Part shown: positions 55,139 through 63,801 of the stretch, piece by piece
How the letters are laid out: each line of letters starts with the position of its first letter
Position numbering within the stretch: position 1 is the first letter of the stretch
Assembly: GCA_963786805.1 (NCBI GenBank)
Contig: CAWBAK010000001.1
Location: forward strand, 186,001-250,000
DNA: 64,000 bases
Reading direction: 5' to 3'
Origin: CALGFI01 sp963786805
GTDB lineage: Bacteria; Actinomycetota; UBA4738; HRBIN12
The notes under the pieces: model-generated
Told to the model about the DNA's origin: nothing
The model's database searches: none
What the model saw: only the letters and a program-made list of their open reading frames with translations
Program-made: the position numbers and the translations under genes

Positions 55139-56256
55139 CCTGTGGGGACCCATGCGTACCCGCCGTACTCGCCCGCCTGATGCGTGATCTGGACCAGCTC
55201 CGTCCCATCGACGTCCACCGTCCAGAGGTCCGTTTCGTTGAACTCGCCGGGACCGCGCACGATCAGGAGCTGCGTGCTGTCGGGCGACCACGCCGGGCCG
55301 AAGGAGAACAGGCCGTCCTCTGACGTGGTGATCTGCGTGCGCTCGGTTCCGTCGGGATGCACCACGAACAGATCGTGTGGCGAATCGGATCGAGACATGT
55401 CGAAGGCGATCCACGTTCCGTCCGGCGACCATTGGGCGATCAACGTGTTGTTCCAGGGTGTGATCCGCCGGGCGTCGGTGCCGTCGGTGTTCACGACGAA
55501 CACGGCGCGCGGGTCGTCGGGGAACGATCCCTTCGACCCGACGAACGCCACCTGCCGGCTGTCCGGTGACCAACTCGCCGACCCGGTACTGAACGTGAGG
55601 CCCGACGTGGTCCCGGGCGGGTTCAGGCGAACCAGGCCGGAGCCGTCCGCGTTGACGGCCATGAGCGTCATCGGGCCATGGTGGTCGTACGGCGGTGCAT
55701 CTCGGCCGAGCAGAACTCTCGTGCCGTCCGGCGAGAAGGTGACTGGATAGTCGTCCGGGTCTCCGGGATCGGTCAGACGGACGAGGTCACCACCGTCGGT
55801 AGACCGGACGGAGTACAGGCCCTTGCGAGTGGGGTCGGTGTCGTCCCACCCGTGTGCCAGGATCCTGGTGCCGTCGGGCGACCACCGCACGTCCCCGAGC
55901 TGGAGCGTCGGGTCGTCGATCGACAGCACCGAGTAGCCCGAGCCGTCGGCGTCGAACGTCTCCGGTGCGATCCTCCCGTCGGGGGCCGGTACGGCGCCGA
56001 TGAACCGGCTGCCGTCCGGTGACAGGGTCACGAAGTCCCCGAGGACGCGGATCTGCCGCTCGTCGCTCCCGTCGAGGTCGATCGTGAACAGGGCGAGCTC
56101 GCCTTCCGGACTCAAGCGGTTGAACACGAGGTCTCCGTGGCGCCCGGAACCTGATCCGTCCGGCGCACCCGACGGGGTCGGCGTGCCGGTCGACGAAGAG
56201 CACGCCGCGAGACCGAGCACCATCATCGTCACCACGATCAGATCCGGTCGCTTCAT
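55135..56256 (-). CDS. PD40 beta-propeller lipoprotein
   Basis: 373 aa. A lipoprotein signal (VVTMMVLGLAACSSSTGTP, lipid Cys near residue 19) is followed by six or more PD40/TolB-like blades (WSPDGTRILAHGWDD, FSPDGTRVLLGRDAPP, WSPDSRQVAFVGSKG, WSPDGTWIAFDMSRS). GGGGAGGGAACG precedes the ATG. It is divergent from the ECF sigma gene at 56,353, next to a sigma/propeller pair, and may belong to the same sensory circuit; this is inference. Confidence 0.85.
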   Translation of the reverse strand: MKRPDLIVVTMMVLGLAACSSSTGTPTPSGAPDGSGSGRHGDLVFNRLSPEGELALFTIDLDGSDERQIRVLGDFVTLSPDGSRFIGAVPAPDGRIAPETFDADGSGYSVLSIDDPTLQLGDVRWSPDGTRILAHGWDDTDPTRKGLYSVRSTDGGDLVRLTDPGDPDDYPVTFSPDGTRVLLGRDAPPYDHHGPMTLMAVNADGSGLVRLNPPGTTSGLTFSTGSASWSPDSRQVAFVGSKGSFPDDPRAVFVVNTDGTDARRITPWNNTLIAQWSPDGTWIAFDMSRSDSPHDLFVVHPDGTERTQITTSEDGLFSFGPAWSPDSTQLLIVRGPGEFNETDLWTVDVDGTELVQITHQAGEYGGYAWVPTG

Positions 56257-56352
56257 CGTTCCCTCCCCTGTGGCTGAGAGATGAAGTCCCCGAGAGGGTG
56301 GAACGTTGCTTTCCGACAACGAACGAGGCGGTTCGCGGATTCATCCTTCGGG

Positions 56353-56886
56353 ATGGACGACCAGCTCGCGCTCGTGGCTCAATCGCTTCCCGAGGGGAGC
56401 CAGGACGTGTCCGAGACGCTCAGCTTCGAGTCCTTCTTCGATCGCGAGGCGCGGACGCTGTTCCGACGGCTCTGCGCGGTGACCGGCAACGCGAGCGAGG
56501 CGGAGGAGATCATGCAGGACGCCTTCCTCGCGCTCTGGGAGCGGTGGGACCGGGTCGGCGCGATGGAAGACCCCACCGGGTACCTGTATCGGACGTCGAT
56601 GAACGTCTTCCGCAAACGAGGGCGAAGGGCCGCGCTCGCGATCCGCCGTCGCCTCGCGCTCGCACCCGATCCCGTTCCGTTCGCCGACATCGACGAGCAG
56701 CAGGACGTCGTGGCTGCCCTGCGCGAGCTCACACCCCGGCAGCGGGCGGCGGTCGTGCTCCTTGACGTCTTGGACTACTCGAGCGAGGACGCCGGCAAGG
56801 CGCTCGGCGTGACCGCGGGCACCGTGCGGGGACTCGCCTCTCGCGCACGCGAGACCCTTCGACAGCGGATCAGCGAGGACGCATGA
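56353..56886 (+). CDS. ECF sigma factor (second copy)
   Basis: 177 aa. Region 2 SFESFFDREARTLFRRLCAV and EEIMQDAFLALWERWDRVGA, and region 4 LRELTPRQRAAVVLLDVLDY with AGKALGVTAGTVRGLASRAR, are close to those of the sigma at 47,037. It overlaps by 4 nt the TM propeller gene downstream. The ATG at 56353 fits the family; an in-frame upstream ATG at 56281 has no support. Confidence 0.92.
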   Translation: MDDQLALVAQSLPEGSQDVSETLSFESFFDREARTLFRRLCAVTGNASEAEEIMQDAFLALWERWDRVGAMEDPTGYLYRTSMNVFRKRGRRAALAIRRRLALAPDPVPFADIDEQQDVVAALRELTPRQRAAVVLLDVLDYSSEDAGKALGVTAGTVRGLASRARETLRQRISEDA

Positions 56887-58091
56887 ACGACACACGAGCG
56901 GTGATCGAGCGGATCGGCGAGCGCTACGCACTTCCGAACGATGCGTTCGAACGGATGCTTCTCCGGCGTGACCGCAAGCGGCGGAACCAGCGCGTCGCGG
57001 CGGCGACGATCGCGTTCGCCGTGTTCGTGGCCGCGCTCGCCTTCGTCCTGGGTGGGAACCCGTTCGACCGCAGCGAACGCCCTGCCGTGCCCGTCCCGCC
57101 GTCGGCGAGCAACGGGAACATCACCTTCGTCAGCGACGAGGTGATCGACTTCAGCGACGACCTGTCCGACTTCGGGATCCTGTACGTGATCGATCCCGCC
57201 GGCGGGGAACCACGGAAGATCCTCGATACGAGCTGCCCGCCCCCCGGCGAGACGACGCCGTGCGAGCGCGTGGGCATCCGCAGCGTGGACTGGTCTCCGG
57301 ACGGGACGCGCATCGCGTATGCGCTCTTCGGGTACGGCGCGAACGTCCGGGAGCGCGAGGGGATCTACGTGATGGAGGTTGCGACGGAGCGGGTCCAGCA
57401 GCTCACTTCGTGCACGGACCCGTGTGTTCTCCAAGACGACGTCGATTGGTCTCCCGACGGATCTCGGATCGCGTACCGGCAGGCCGACGTCTCGGGGTGC
57501 GACGCGGCGAATTCGTTCGATGGTTCCTGTGGCCTCTACACGATGAGGCCCGACGGGACCGACCGGGTGCAGCTCTCGACGGGATCGGCCGTCGATCCCG
57601 TGAGCCCCAGCTGGTCGCCGGACGGGGCCTCCATCGCCTTCTCGGCGCGGGTCGGCGAGGACTGGTTCGTGTACACGATGGCCCTCGACGGGTCCGAGCC
57701 GACTCAGCTCGCCGCCGATCTCCCCTCACCCGAGCAGACCCAACCGGCATGGTCTCCGGACGGCTCGACGATCGCTTTCGTGGCGTGGGAGGGGGCGGCC
57801 GTGGGCGCGGAGCCGACACAGCTTGATTACGAGATCGGACTCCCCTTCAAGCTGTGGGCGATGGCACCGGATGGATCGCAGCGCCGGCTCCTGACCGAGG
57901 GTTGCTGCTTCATCGGGGGCGCGGGCTTCGGGGTCCAGGGTCCCGAATGGTCGCCCGACGGCACGCAGATCGCACTGATGGAGGGCACGGGAGGGTCGGT
58001 CCGAGTGATCGACGCGGATACGGGGGAGTACATCTCCCTCCCCGGGAGGCCGACCGGCCCGATCGCCTGGCAGCCGATTCCGATCCCGTAG
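56883..58091 (+). CDS. Membrane-anchored PD40 beta-propeller, sigma partner (second copy)
   Basis: 402 aa. The N-terminal cytoplasmic part has ERMLLRRDRKRRNQRVAA, nearly the same as in the 47,557 protein, followed by one helix (ATIAFAVFVAALAFVLGG, about residues 40-57) and a propeller of PD40 blades (WSPDGTRIAYALFGYG, WSPDGSRIAYRQADVS, WSPDGASIAFSARVG). The short basic motif before the helix is a good candidate for sigma binding. It overlaps the sigma gene (ATGA). Anti-sigma function inferred. Confidence 0.82.
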   Translation: MNDTRAVIERIGERYALPNDAFERMLLRRDRKRRNQRVAAATIAFAVFVAALAFVLGGNPFDRSERPAVPVPPSASNGNITFVSDEVIDFSDDLSDFGILYVIDPAGGEPRKILDTSCPPPGETTPCERVGIRSVDWSPDGTRIAYALFGYGANVREREGIYVMEVATERVQQLTSCTDPCVLQDDVDWSPDGSRIAYRQADVSGCDAANSFDGSCGLYTMRPDGTDRVQLSTGSAVDPVSPSWSPDGASIAFSARVGEDWFVYTMALDGSEPTQLAADLPSPEQTQPAWSPDGSTIAFVAWEGAAVGAEPTQLDYEIGLPFKLWAMAPDGSQRRLLTEGCCFIGGAGFGVQGPEWSPDGTQIALMEGTGGSVRVIDADTGEYISLPGRPTGPIAWQPIPIP

Positions 58092-58116
58092 CACCGTGAG
58101 GAAAGAGGGAGTGAAG

Positions 58117-58590
58117 ATGCGGAAGCGACAGAGCACCGTGTTGGCGGTGGCGATCGTGCTCGGCATCGCGGTGGTGGTCGTTGGTTCGGGCCGAGCGAGC
58201 GGGCAAGGTGATCTCCACGTCCTCATGCCGGTGGGAGCCGGTCCCACGGCGTTCCTCGATGTGGTCCGCGGCCCGGGACTCGATCTGGGGGACGGCCTCG
58301 CGGCGCGCGGACGGTTGGTCGACCCGGGAAGCGGCGAGAAGGTGGGATCGGTGTACTTCGAGTGCTCCGTCATGCGGAAGATCGTCAGCCCTGATCAGGG
58401 CCTGTGGCGCTGCAGCTACCACCTGAGGCTTGCGGATGGCGGCATCGTCCTGCAGGGGCTCGACCCGCGTGGGGACGGTGCGTCGACCTTCGCCGTGCTC
58501 GGCGGCACGAAGGCGTACCGGGGCGTATCCGGGGATGCCGTGTTCACCGACTCCGTCGATGGGACCGACATGGTGATCACGCTGACCTGA
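58117..58590 (+). CDS. Secreted barrel protein (allene-oxide-cyclase/dirigent-like)
   Basis: 157 aa with a signal peptide (VLAVAIVLGIAVVVVGSGRA, about residues 7-26). The mature domain has a GGIVLQGLDPRGDGASTFAV then LGGTKAYRGVSGDAVFTDSV block that resembles the GGTGAYRGARG signature of AOC-barrel/dirigent-like proteins. Function in bacteria unknown. It follows the propeller gene by 25 nt and could be in its operon. Confidence 0.6.
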   Translation: MRKRQSTVLAVAIVLGIAVVVVGSGRASGQGDLHVLMPVGAGPTAFLDVVRGPGLDLGDGLAARGRLVDPGSGEKVGSVYFECSVMRKIVSPDQGLWRCSYHLRLADGGIVLQGLDPRGDGASTFAVLGGTKAYRGVSGDAVFTDSVDGTDMVITLT

Positions 58591-58662
58591 GATCTTCTGC
58601 GTGTTGCGTTCTCGGGCCCGAACTGGGTATGACGGTCCTCCACACGCGGACGAGGAGGGTCG

Positions 58663-59058
58663 ATGGACAAGGTGGTGCACTTCGAGATCCCGGCGGACGA
58701 CCTCTCCCGGGCGACGGAGTTCTATCGCTCGATCTTCGGCTGGGACCTGCAGGACATGTCGGGCCAGGGGATGGACTACACGATCGCCATGACCGTCCCG
58801 GTCGACGAGCAGCAGCTCCCGACCGAGCGCGGCGCCATCAACGGCGGGATGATGAAACGGTCCGCAGACACGCCGTCACCCGTCGTCACGATCGAGGTCG
58901 CGTCGATCGACGACGCGATGAAACGGATCGGGGAAGGCGGCGGCATGCTCGTGCAGCCGCGCCAGGAGATCCCCGGGATGGGAGCCTTCGCGTACTTCAA
59001 GGACAGCGAGGGCAACACGATGGGACTCTGGGAAACGGCTCCTGCCGCGGAATGGTGA
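58663..59058 (+). CDS. VOC-family (glyoxalase-like) protein
   Basis: 131 aa. VVHFEIPADDLSRATEFYRS and FGWDLQDMSGQGMDYTIAMT at the start and GAFAYFKDSEGNTMGLWETA at the end match the small bacterial glyoxalase/bleomycin-resistance-like proteins. Metal ligands His and Glu are plausible. It overlaps by one base the start of the truncated cupin gene. Substrate unknown. Confidence 0.85.
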   Translation: MDKVVHFEIPADDLSRATEFYRSIFGWDLQDMSGQGMDYTIAMTVPVDEQQLPTERGAINGGMMKRSADTPSPVVTIEVASIDDAMKRIGEGGGMLVQPRQEIPGMGAFAYFKDSEGNTMGLWETAPAAEW

Positions 59059-59212
59059 TGAAGCTCCACGTCCAGGGTCGAGAAGGCGCGGAGCAGCTCG
59101 GGATCGCCGCGCTACTCGCGGCGACCGACGACCTGACGGTAACCGACAACGAACTCGAGCCCGGGACAGAGCCGGGGGATCCGCACTACCACGCGAACCA
59201 TACCGACGCGTC
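59058..59212 (+). pseudogene. Cupin-domain gene truncated at the chimeric junction
   Basis: The ATG at 59058 (coupled to the VOC stop) starts a cupin: LHVQGREGAEQLGIAALLA, then LEPGTEPGDPHYHANHTDA with the metal-binding HxH of cupin motif 1. After HTDA, where the chain should continue into the beta barrel, the sequence turns abruptly AT-rich and reads SIKDRRFKLFR before a stop at 59246. The second cupin motif is missing. The gene is cut by the join, not by evolution. Confidence 0.8.
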
Positions 59213-59227
59213 TATAAAAGATAGACG
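59209..59227. other. Composition break / probable assembly junction
   Basis: Upstream is GC-rich actinobacterial sequence; downstream is AT-rich Bacillota sequence. The break is inside the cupin gene. CGTCTAT and ATAGACG form a perfect 7-bp inverted repeat around AAAAG exactly here, followed by CGTTTC/GAAACG arms at 59226-59231 and 59245-59250. No insertion element, att-like repeat or tRNA is visible on either side. Confidence 0.8.
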
Positions 59228-59400
59228 TTTCAAGCTTTTTCGATGAAACGGGTATGGTCGTGATTACCACCTTGCAGACGGAGACAATTACTCCAAAGAC
59301 TATAATTTACTACATACAGCGACATTTTTAAAATACAACTATACAGAATCTTCATTCTCCTATAGAGTAGATATACAATCTATTACAAAGGGGATTTACA

Positions 59401-60951
59401 ATGACCAAGAGATTGCTAGTGAGCCTAATCGCTTTTTTTGTCGTTTTTACAACTATCGGCAATGCATCTGCCGCACCGTTATTCAAAGATGTCAGTGATA
59501 GCTTCCCGACAAGGGCTGAATTGGCATATTTGGCTGAACGGGGGATTATTACAGCGGATCCGACTTCGAATTTTGGTGTAAACCAAGAAATCACCCGGTT
59601 GGAAGCGTCCGAAATGATCGTGAAAGCACTCGGACTGTCAACCGACAATCGGCCGTCGCCGAACTTCAAAGATATTAGGCCAGAAGGAAAAGGGTATGCT
59701 GTCATCGCGACGATTGCGGATGAAGGAATCATGGGCGGCAATGCCAATGGCGAGTTCATGCCAAATGCCAAGTTGACAAGAGGGCAAATGGCAGCTATCC
59801 TTGTCAGTGCATTCAAATTGGAAGGGACGTCTGATTATACTTTCCGTGACGTGCCATCAACCTATTGGGCTTCAGATGCAATTAAAACACTATTTGCTGC
59901 CAACGTCACAACAGGTTATCCGGACAATACGTATAAGCCGACTGCGTTTCTAACAAAAGCGAATTTCGCCGTATTCCTTGCACGCATTTTAAATCCGGAC
60001 TTCAACCAGACGCTTTCTTGCTACCAACCCGATAATACGAAAACGCATATGGTCAACGTTCAAGTGACGACATTATGGAAACAGCCCAATAAAAGCCGGG
60101 TTATCGATCGCCCTTCATTAACAGCCCCAACAGATATCGAAAAGTGGGCGAAAAGCATGAGCATCAGTCAGAAACAATGGCTTGTCGGGAAAATCGATAC
60201 GCAAGCCTTATATGGACAAGAAGTCGAAATCCTAAAGAGTAGTGGTAACTGGGTTCAAATCGCGGTTAAAGATCAGTATGTACCTCATCACAAAGCTGGT
60301 TATCCTGGTTGGGTTCCGAAATCCCATATTACGGAAGTCTATCCAAACTATAAAAATTGCCCGATTGCCATTATAGATGCGAAGACTGCGAAGCTCTACA
60401 ATGCACCAAAGCTGTCCGATAAATACAAGTTCTTGGAAATTAGCTACACGACTATTTTACCTGTAGTGAAAGAAGAGAAGGATTGGCTGCAAGTTCAAAC
60501 ACCTGCCAACGGTGTAAAGTATGTACGGAAACAAGACGCCAAAACGGTTGAAAACTATGCGGCAATTTCGAAACCTTCTCAACAGGATATCGTTGATAGT
60601 GCTAAGAAATTCATCGGATTGCCGTATCTCTGGGCAGGCACGTCTGGATTCGGATTTGACTGTTCAGGCATCATTCACTCTGTCTATAAAAATCATGGCA
60701 TCATCATCCCGCGTGATTCCTTCGTCCAAGCGGCAAATGGGACACCTGTTGCTCAGAAAAACTTACAGCCGGGCGACCTGGTCTTTTTCGGCTATAATGG
60801 CGGAAAAGGAAAAGTCTATCACGTCGGCATGTACGTCGGGAATGGAAAAATGCTCCATGCCCCGAACTCAAGTAAGAAAGTTGAAATCATCTCGTATGAT
60901 ACCGGTATTTACAAGACAAATTATGCCGGTGCAAGACGCTACTTAAAATGA
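59401..60951 (+). CDS. S-layer-anchored NlpC/P60 cell-wall hydrolase (Bacillota)
   Basis: 516 aa, exported. Signal peptide (LVSLIAFFVVFTTIGNASA, about residues 6-24), three SLH repeats (about 30-205; PLFKDVSDSFPTRAELAYLA, TFRDVPSTYWASDAIKTLFA), an SH3-like middle (about 215-385), and a C-terminal NlpC/P60 endopeptidase (about 395-516) with Cys421 (GFDCSG), His474 (YHVGMYVG) and His486 (MLHAPNS). Such enzymes cut D-Glu-meso-DAP bonds while held to the wall by SLH domains. AAAGGGGA precedes the ATG. Codon use is AT-rich, unlike everything upstream. Confidence 0.92.
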   Translation: MTKRLLVSLIAFFVVFTTIGNASAAPLFKDVSDSFPTRAELAYLAERGIITADPTSNFGVNQEITRLEASEMIVKALGLSTDNRPSPNFKDIRPEGKGYAVIATIADEGIMGGNANGEFMPNAKLTRGQMAAILVSAFKLEGTSDYTFRDVPSTYWASDAIKTLFAANVTTGYPDNTYKPTAFLTKANFAVFLARILNPDFNQTLSCYQPDNTKTHMVNVQVTTLWKQPNKSRVIDRPSLTAPTDIEKWAKSMSISQKQWLVGKIDTQALYGQEVEILKSSGNWVQIAVKDQYVPHHKAGYPGWVPKSHITEVYPNYKNCPIAIIDAKTAKLYNAPKLSDKYKFLEISYTTILPVVKEEKDWLQVQTPANGVKYVRKQDAKTVENYAAISKPSQQDIVDSAKKFIGLPYLWAGTSGFGFDCSGIIHSVYKNHGIIIPRDSFVQAANGTPVAQKNLQPGDLVFFGYNGGKGKVYHVGMYVGNGKMLHAPNSSKKVEIISYDTGIYKTNYAGARRYLK

Positions 60952-60956
60952 AGTTA

Positions 60957-60999
60957 AAAACCAGGTGTGGCATCTATAAAGGATGCCAAACCTGGTTTT
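60957..60999 (+). terminator. Rho-independent terminator
   Basis: AAAACCAGG and CCTGGTTTT plus GGCATC and GATGCC pair across a TATAAAG loop, 5 nt after the NlpC gene stop; the descending arm ends in TTTT. Symmetric, so it may also act on the minus strand. Confidence 0.85.
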
Positions 61000-61096
61000 G
61001 CATTTCCAGCACTGCTGACTATCACATTCATACCTTTTATGACAGATGAAAAGAAATTGCAGTGAGTTAGAGCAATCGCTTATCGAATTTTCAACG

Positions 61097-61763
61097 CTAA
61101 AATAAAGATGCATTTAGGATCATCTCTCTTTTTTTTATGCGAATTAAATCCGCTAAGGTCGTAATGCCTTTCCCTTCAAGTTGTTTCACTAATTCAACAA
61201 ATAAGTGTGCAGTTGTCAGAGCATCGCCAAGTGCGCGATGGCGTTGAAAACGTTTCGTTCCGAAAAACTTTGCATAATCGTCAAGATCGAGCTGATCTGA
61301 TGTCGGATGCAAATAATGGATAAAATTCATCGTATCAAAAGAAGAGGGTTGTCGATACGTGTAGTTCGCCCGGGCCAGTTCCTTTTTTAGGACAAGCATA
61401 TCGAAATCGAGATGGTGCCCAATCCAACCATCACTTTGACTCTCTTCACTAAATTTAAAATAGCTTTCAATCGCGCAACAGGGGAAGGGGCATCGTCGAC
61501 ATGTTGCTGTTCAATGGAAGTTAGTTTTGTAATATGGATCGGTAATTGACGTGCGGGATTGACAAACGTTTGGAAGGTCCTGTCTGTTACTACTAAACTT
61601 TCAACATGAACAGCTCCGATTTCAATTAGACCGATCATCCGATCCGAATAGCAAAACCCGTCGTTTCCGTATCAAAAATAGTAAAGGACATGTCTTGTAT
61701 CGGTGTATTCAACTGCAAAGCCCGATCCAGTTGATAGTTTAACTGTTTTTTTCTCCAAAACAC
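61097..61763 (-). pseudogene. DnaQ-like 3'-5' exonuclease with frameshifts (Bacillota)
   Basis: About 220 aa if repaired. Three frames hold consecutive parts: from the GTG at 61763 (AAGGAGTG upstream) FWRKKQLNYQLDRALQ to FTIFDTETTGFAIR (exo I, D and E); then LIEIGAVHVESLVVTDRTFQ to HVDDAPSPV; then SDGWIGHHLDFDMLVLKKEL (exo II) to RHRALGDALTTAHLFVELV (exo III, His and Asp). One-base slips near 61,640 and 61,478 separate them. Likely sequencing errors; otherwise a decayed gene. Relatives of this protein sit next to cNMP/CBS/DUF294 genes, as here. Confidence 0.82.
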
Positions 61764-61794
61764 GCGAAATCACTCCTTATATGCCGAAAAGAGG

Positions 61795-63717
61795 TTATAG
61801 TTTTGATAGCAAATGTGATTGTAACGAGGAAACTGTCGATAACATCGTCCGTAACTCATCTTGCTCCCATTGCCGAATCGTCGAAAATTGAATGGTAGTC
61901 GTTATTTTCTCTTCACGTAAATGTTTATTCCATGAGAGCCGGATACGCGTTCGAAGCGCTACTTCATAAGCGTGACGGATATCATCCGCAAATCCAGCTG
62001 ATAGTTCGCCTACATTCACCAAACCATCTAGCAATTGCAATGGGGTGGCATTGATGATGTTTCTCTGTACCGCTAAAATTTGTAAACAATGATGCAACGG
62101 AAATAAGGCGTGTTTTTTTATATCAATGCTATCCCATTTTTCTTTCCTTTTAAGTAACGTTAGAAGGGAATGATTGACTTGGGGAATTTCGCTACTTAGT
62201 TCCTGCTGTGCCATGTAATAAAGAAAAGTTTGGGCAGTTTTCAATTGTCTTCTTACCATTTTGGAAAATTGCTCATTTACTGCTGTATCTCCAATTAAAA
62301 AGCGAAAAGATAAAAAGTTATACCCGATGAGAATCTGTTCATCTGTTTTTTCGAGTGCCCATGTTCGAAGACGCCTTCGCCATTCGGAAACGGATCCTCG
62401 CCATATCATCTCACTCGACATCATCTTGCCTTTACATCTCGCATAACCGGCTTTCTCCAGATGCCTAACAATCTCTTCGCCTAGTCGTGCAAAGTAGTTT
62501 TCAGTTTGTTCCTTGTATTCATTTTTAGGATTCGCATAGACAAGGAAATGATCTTGATCAGTTAACATAAATTGTTCACCCCTAGCTCCGCTACCCATCT
62601 GGTACCATGCAAATGGAACTGGTGGAGTTCCTATGCCGTGTGTTTCCAACGATTGTACAGCTAATTTTACACAATGGCGTACAAGGCGGTCATATAACTT
62701 TGTAATGATTTCTAGTGTGTGAATTGTAGAGATTTCATCATCGATCAATGTCGATAAAACATCATATATGGCATGTTTTACAATCGGAAGATTGTCGAAT
62801 GAGGAGACTTCGATTGTTTTTAATATACCCATTGATCCACGATCTCGTTTTGATATCATATTGGAAAGCGTTACGACACCTACTAAGTGATCCCCTTCTA
62901 CGACAGGTAAGTGCTTTACGCCAAATTTATAAAACGATGATAGCACTTCATAATAATAGTCATGACGTGAAACCGTATGGGGATTTTTCGTCATAATATC
63001 TTTCGCCTGAAGGGGTTCGTTAATGTGCTGCGCAACGACGCGCCGGACAAGGTCCTTTTCTGTAATAATCCCCATTAATCGCTCGTTTGCATCCACAACC
63101 ATAATGGAACTGATTGATTCCTCAACCATTCGTTTTGCAATGTCTTGGGCTGAGGTTTCTTCAGACATCGCCACTGCAGGTGACATCATCAGGTTTTCAA
63201 CTCTGTGGACATAAGGCTCGCTTTCGCCCCATTCATCCGCTAAGCGGACTTGCTCACCCAGAGAAGCGTAGACATTGGATAAGCGGATTGACATCTTCCG
63301 TAAAATCGTATTACGGACATCCTCGTCGGCAAGCCTCTTCTGCACAACTGAGTATGGGACTTTCAAACAATAGGAATCCTCGGTAACTTGCATTTCAAGA
63401 TGATGTCTATCAAGTGGACGATTTGTTTCCCCCAGGAAGAAAGCAAGATTCGAGAAGCCTAATGATTTCACCTTCTTGAAGTACTTCCAGGACAGTTGAT
63501 TTTCCATCCTCGTTTTCAATAAAGATCTCGGCCATCCCTTTCAAGATGATGAACAACCCTTCGTTAGCACTTCGGAAATATGTCAACTTCTTCGATTTTC
63601 GATAAACCTTCAGCGTGCATTCGGACAGCAACACTTCAATTTCAGTTTCAGTTGCATCTTTGAATAAAAAAGCTCATGGATCTTCTTGCGAATTTCATGG
63701 TCTTCAAAATCTTGCAT
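61795..63717 (-). pseudogene. cNMP-binding / CBS / DUF294 nucleotidyltransferase-like protein with frameshifts
   Basis: About 640 aa if repaired. The start ATG at 63717 reads MQDFEDHEIRKKIHELF. A slip in the T-run near 63,667 leads to EIEVLLSECTLKVYRKSKK and a cNMP-like fold (GLFIILKGMAEIFIENEDG); an extra A at about 63,464 leads to GFSNLAFFLGETNRPLDRHH. Then two CBS motifs (MVEESISSIMVVDANERLMG; GVKHLPVVEGDHLVGVVTL), the DUF294 nucleotidyltransferase block GSGARGEQFMLTDQDHFLVY, and DUF294_C. Signal-dependent transferase of unknown substrate. Breaks in homopolymers suggest read errors. Confidence 0.82.
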
Positions 63718-63757
63718 TCTCACTCCACCACCTTTAATTGTTCGTAGTGAATTAGAA

Positions 63758-63791
63758 AACCCCCTCACCTACAAATGAAAGGGAGGGGGTT
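63758..63791 (-). terminator. Rho-independent terminator after the symporter gene
   Basis: AACCCCCTC and GAGGGGGTT form a 9-bp stem; read on the minus strand it follows the symporter stop by about 10 nt and ends in TTTTC. Confidence 0.8.
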
Positions 63792-63801
63792 GTATTCCGA
63801 A

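Noticed and set aside
59216..59400. Clear SigA promoter upstream of the NlpC gene
   Set aside because: TATAAT-like and TTGCAG-like words occur, but the spacing (23 nt) is wrong for a standard promoter.
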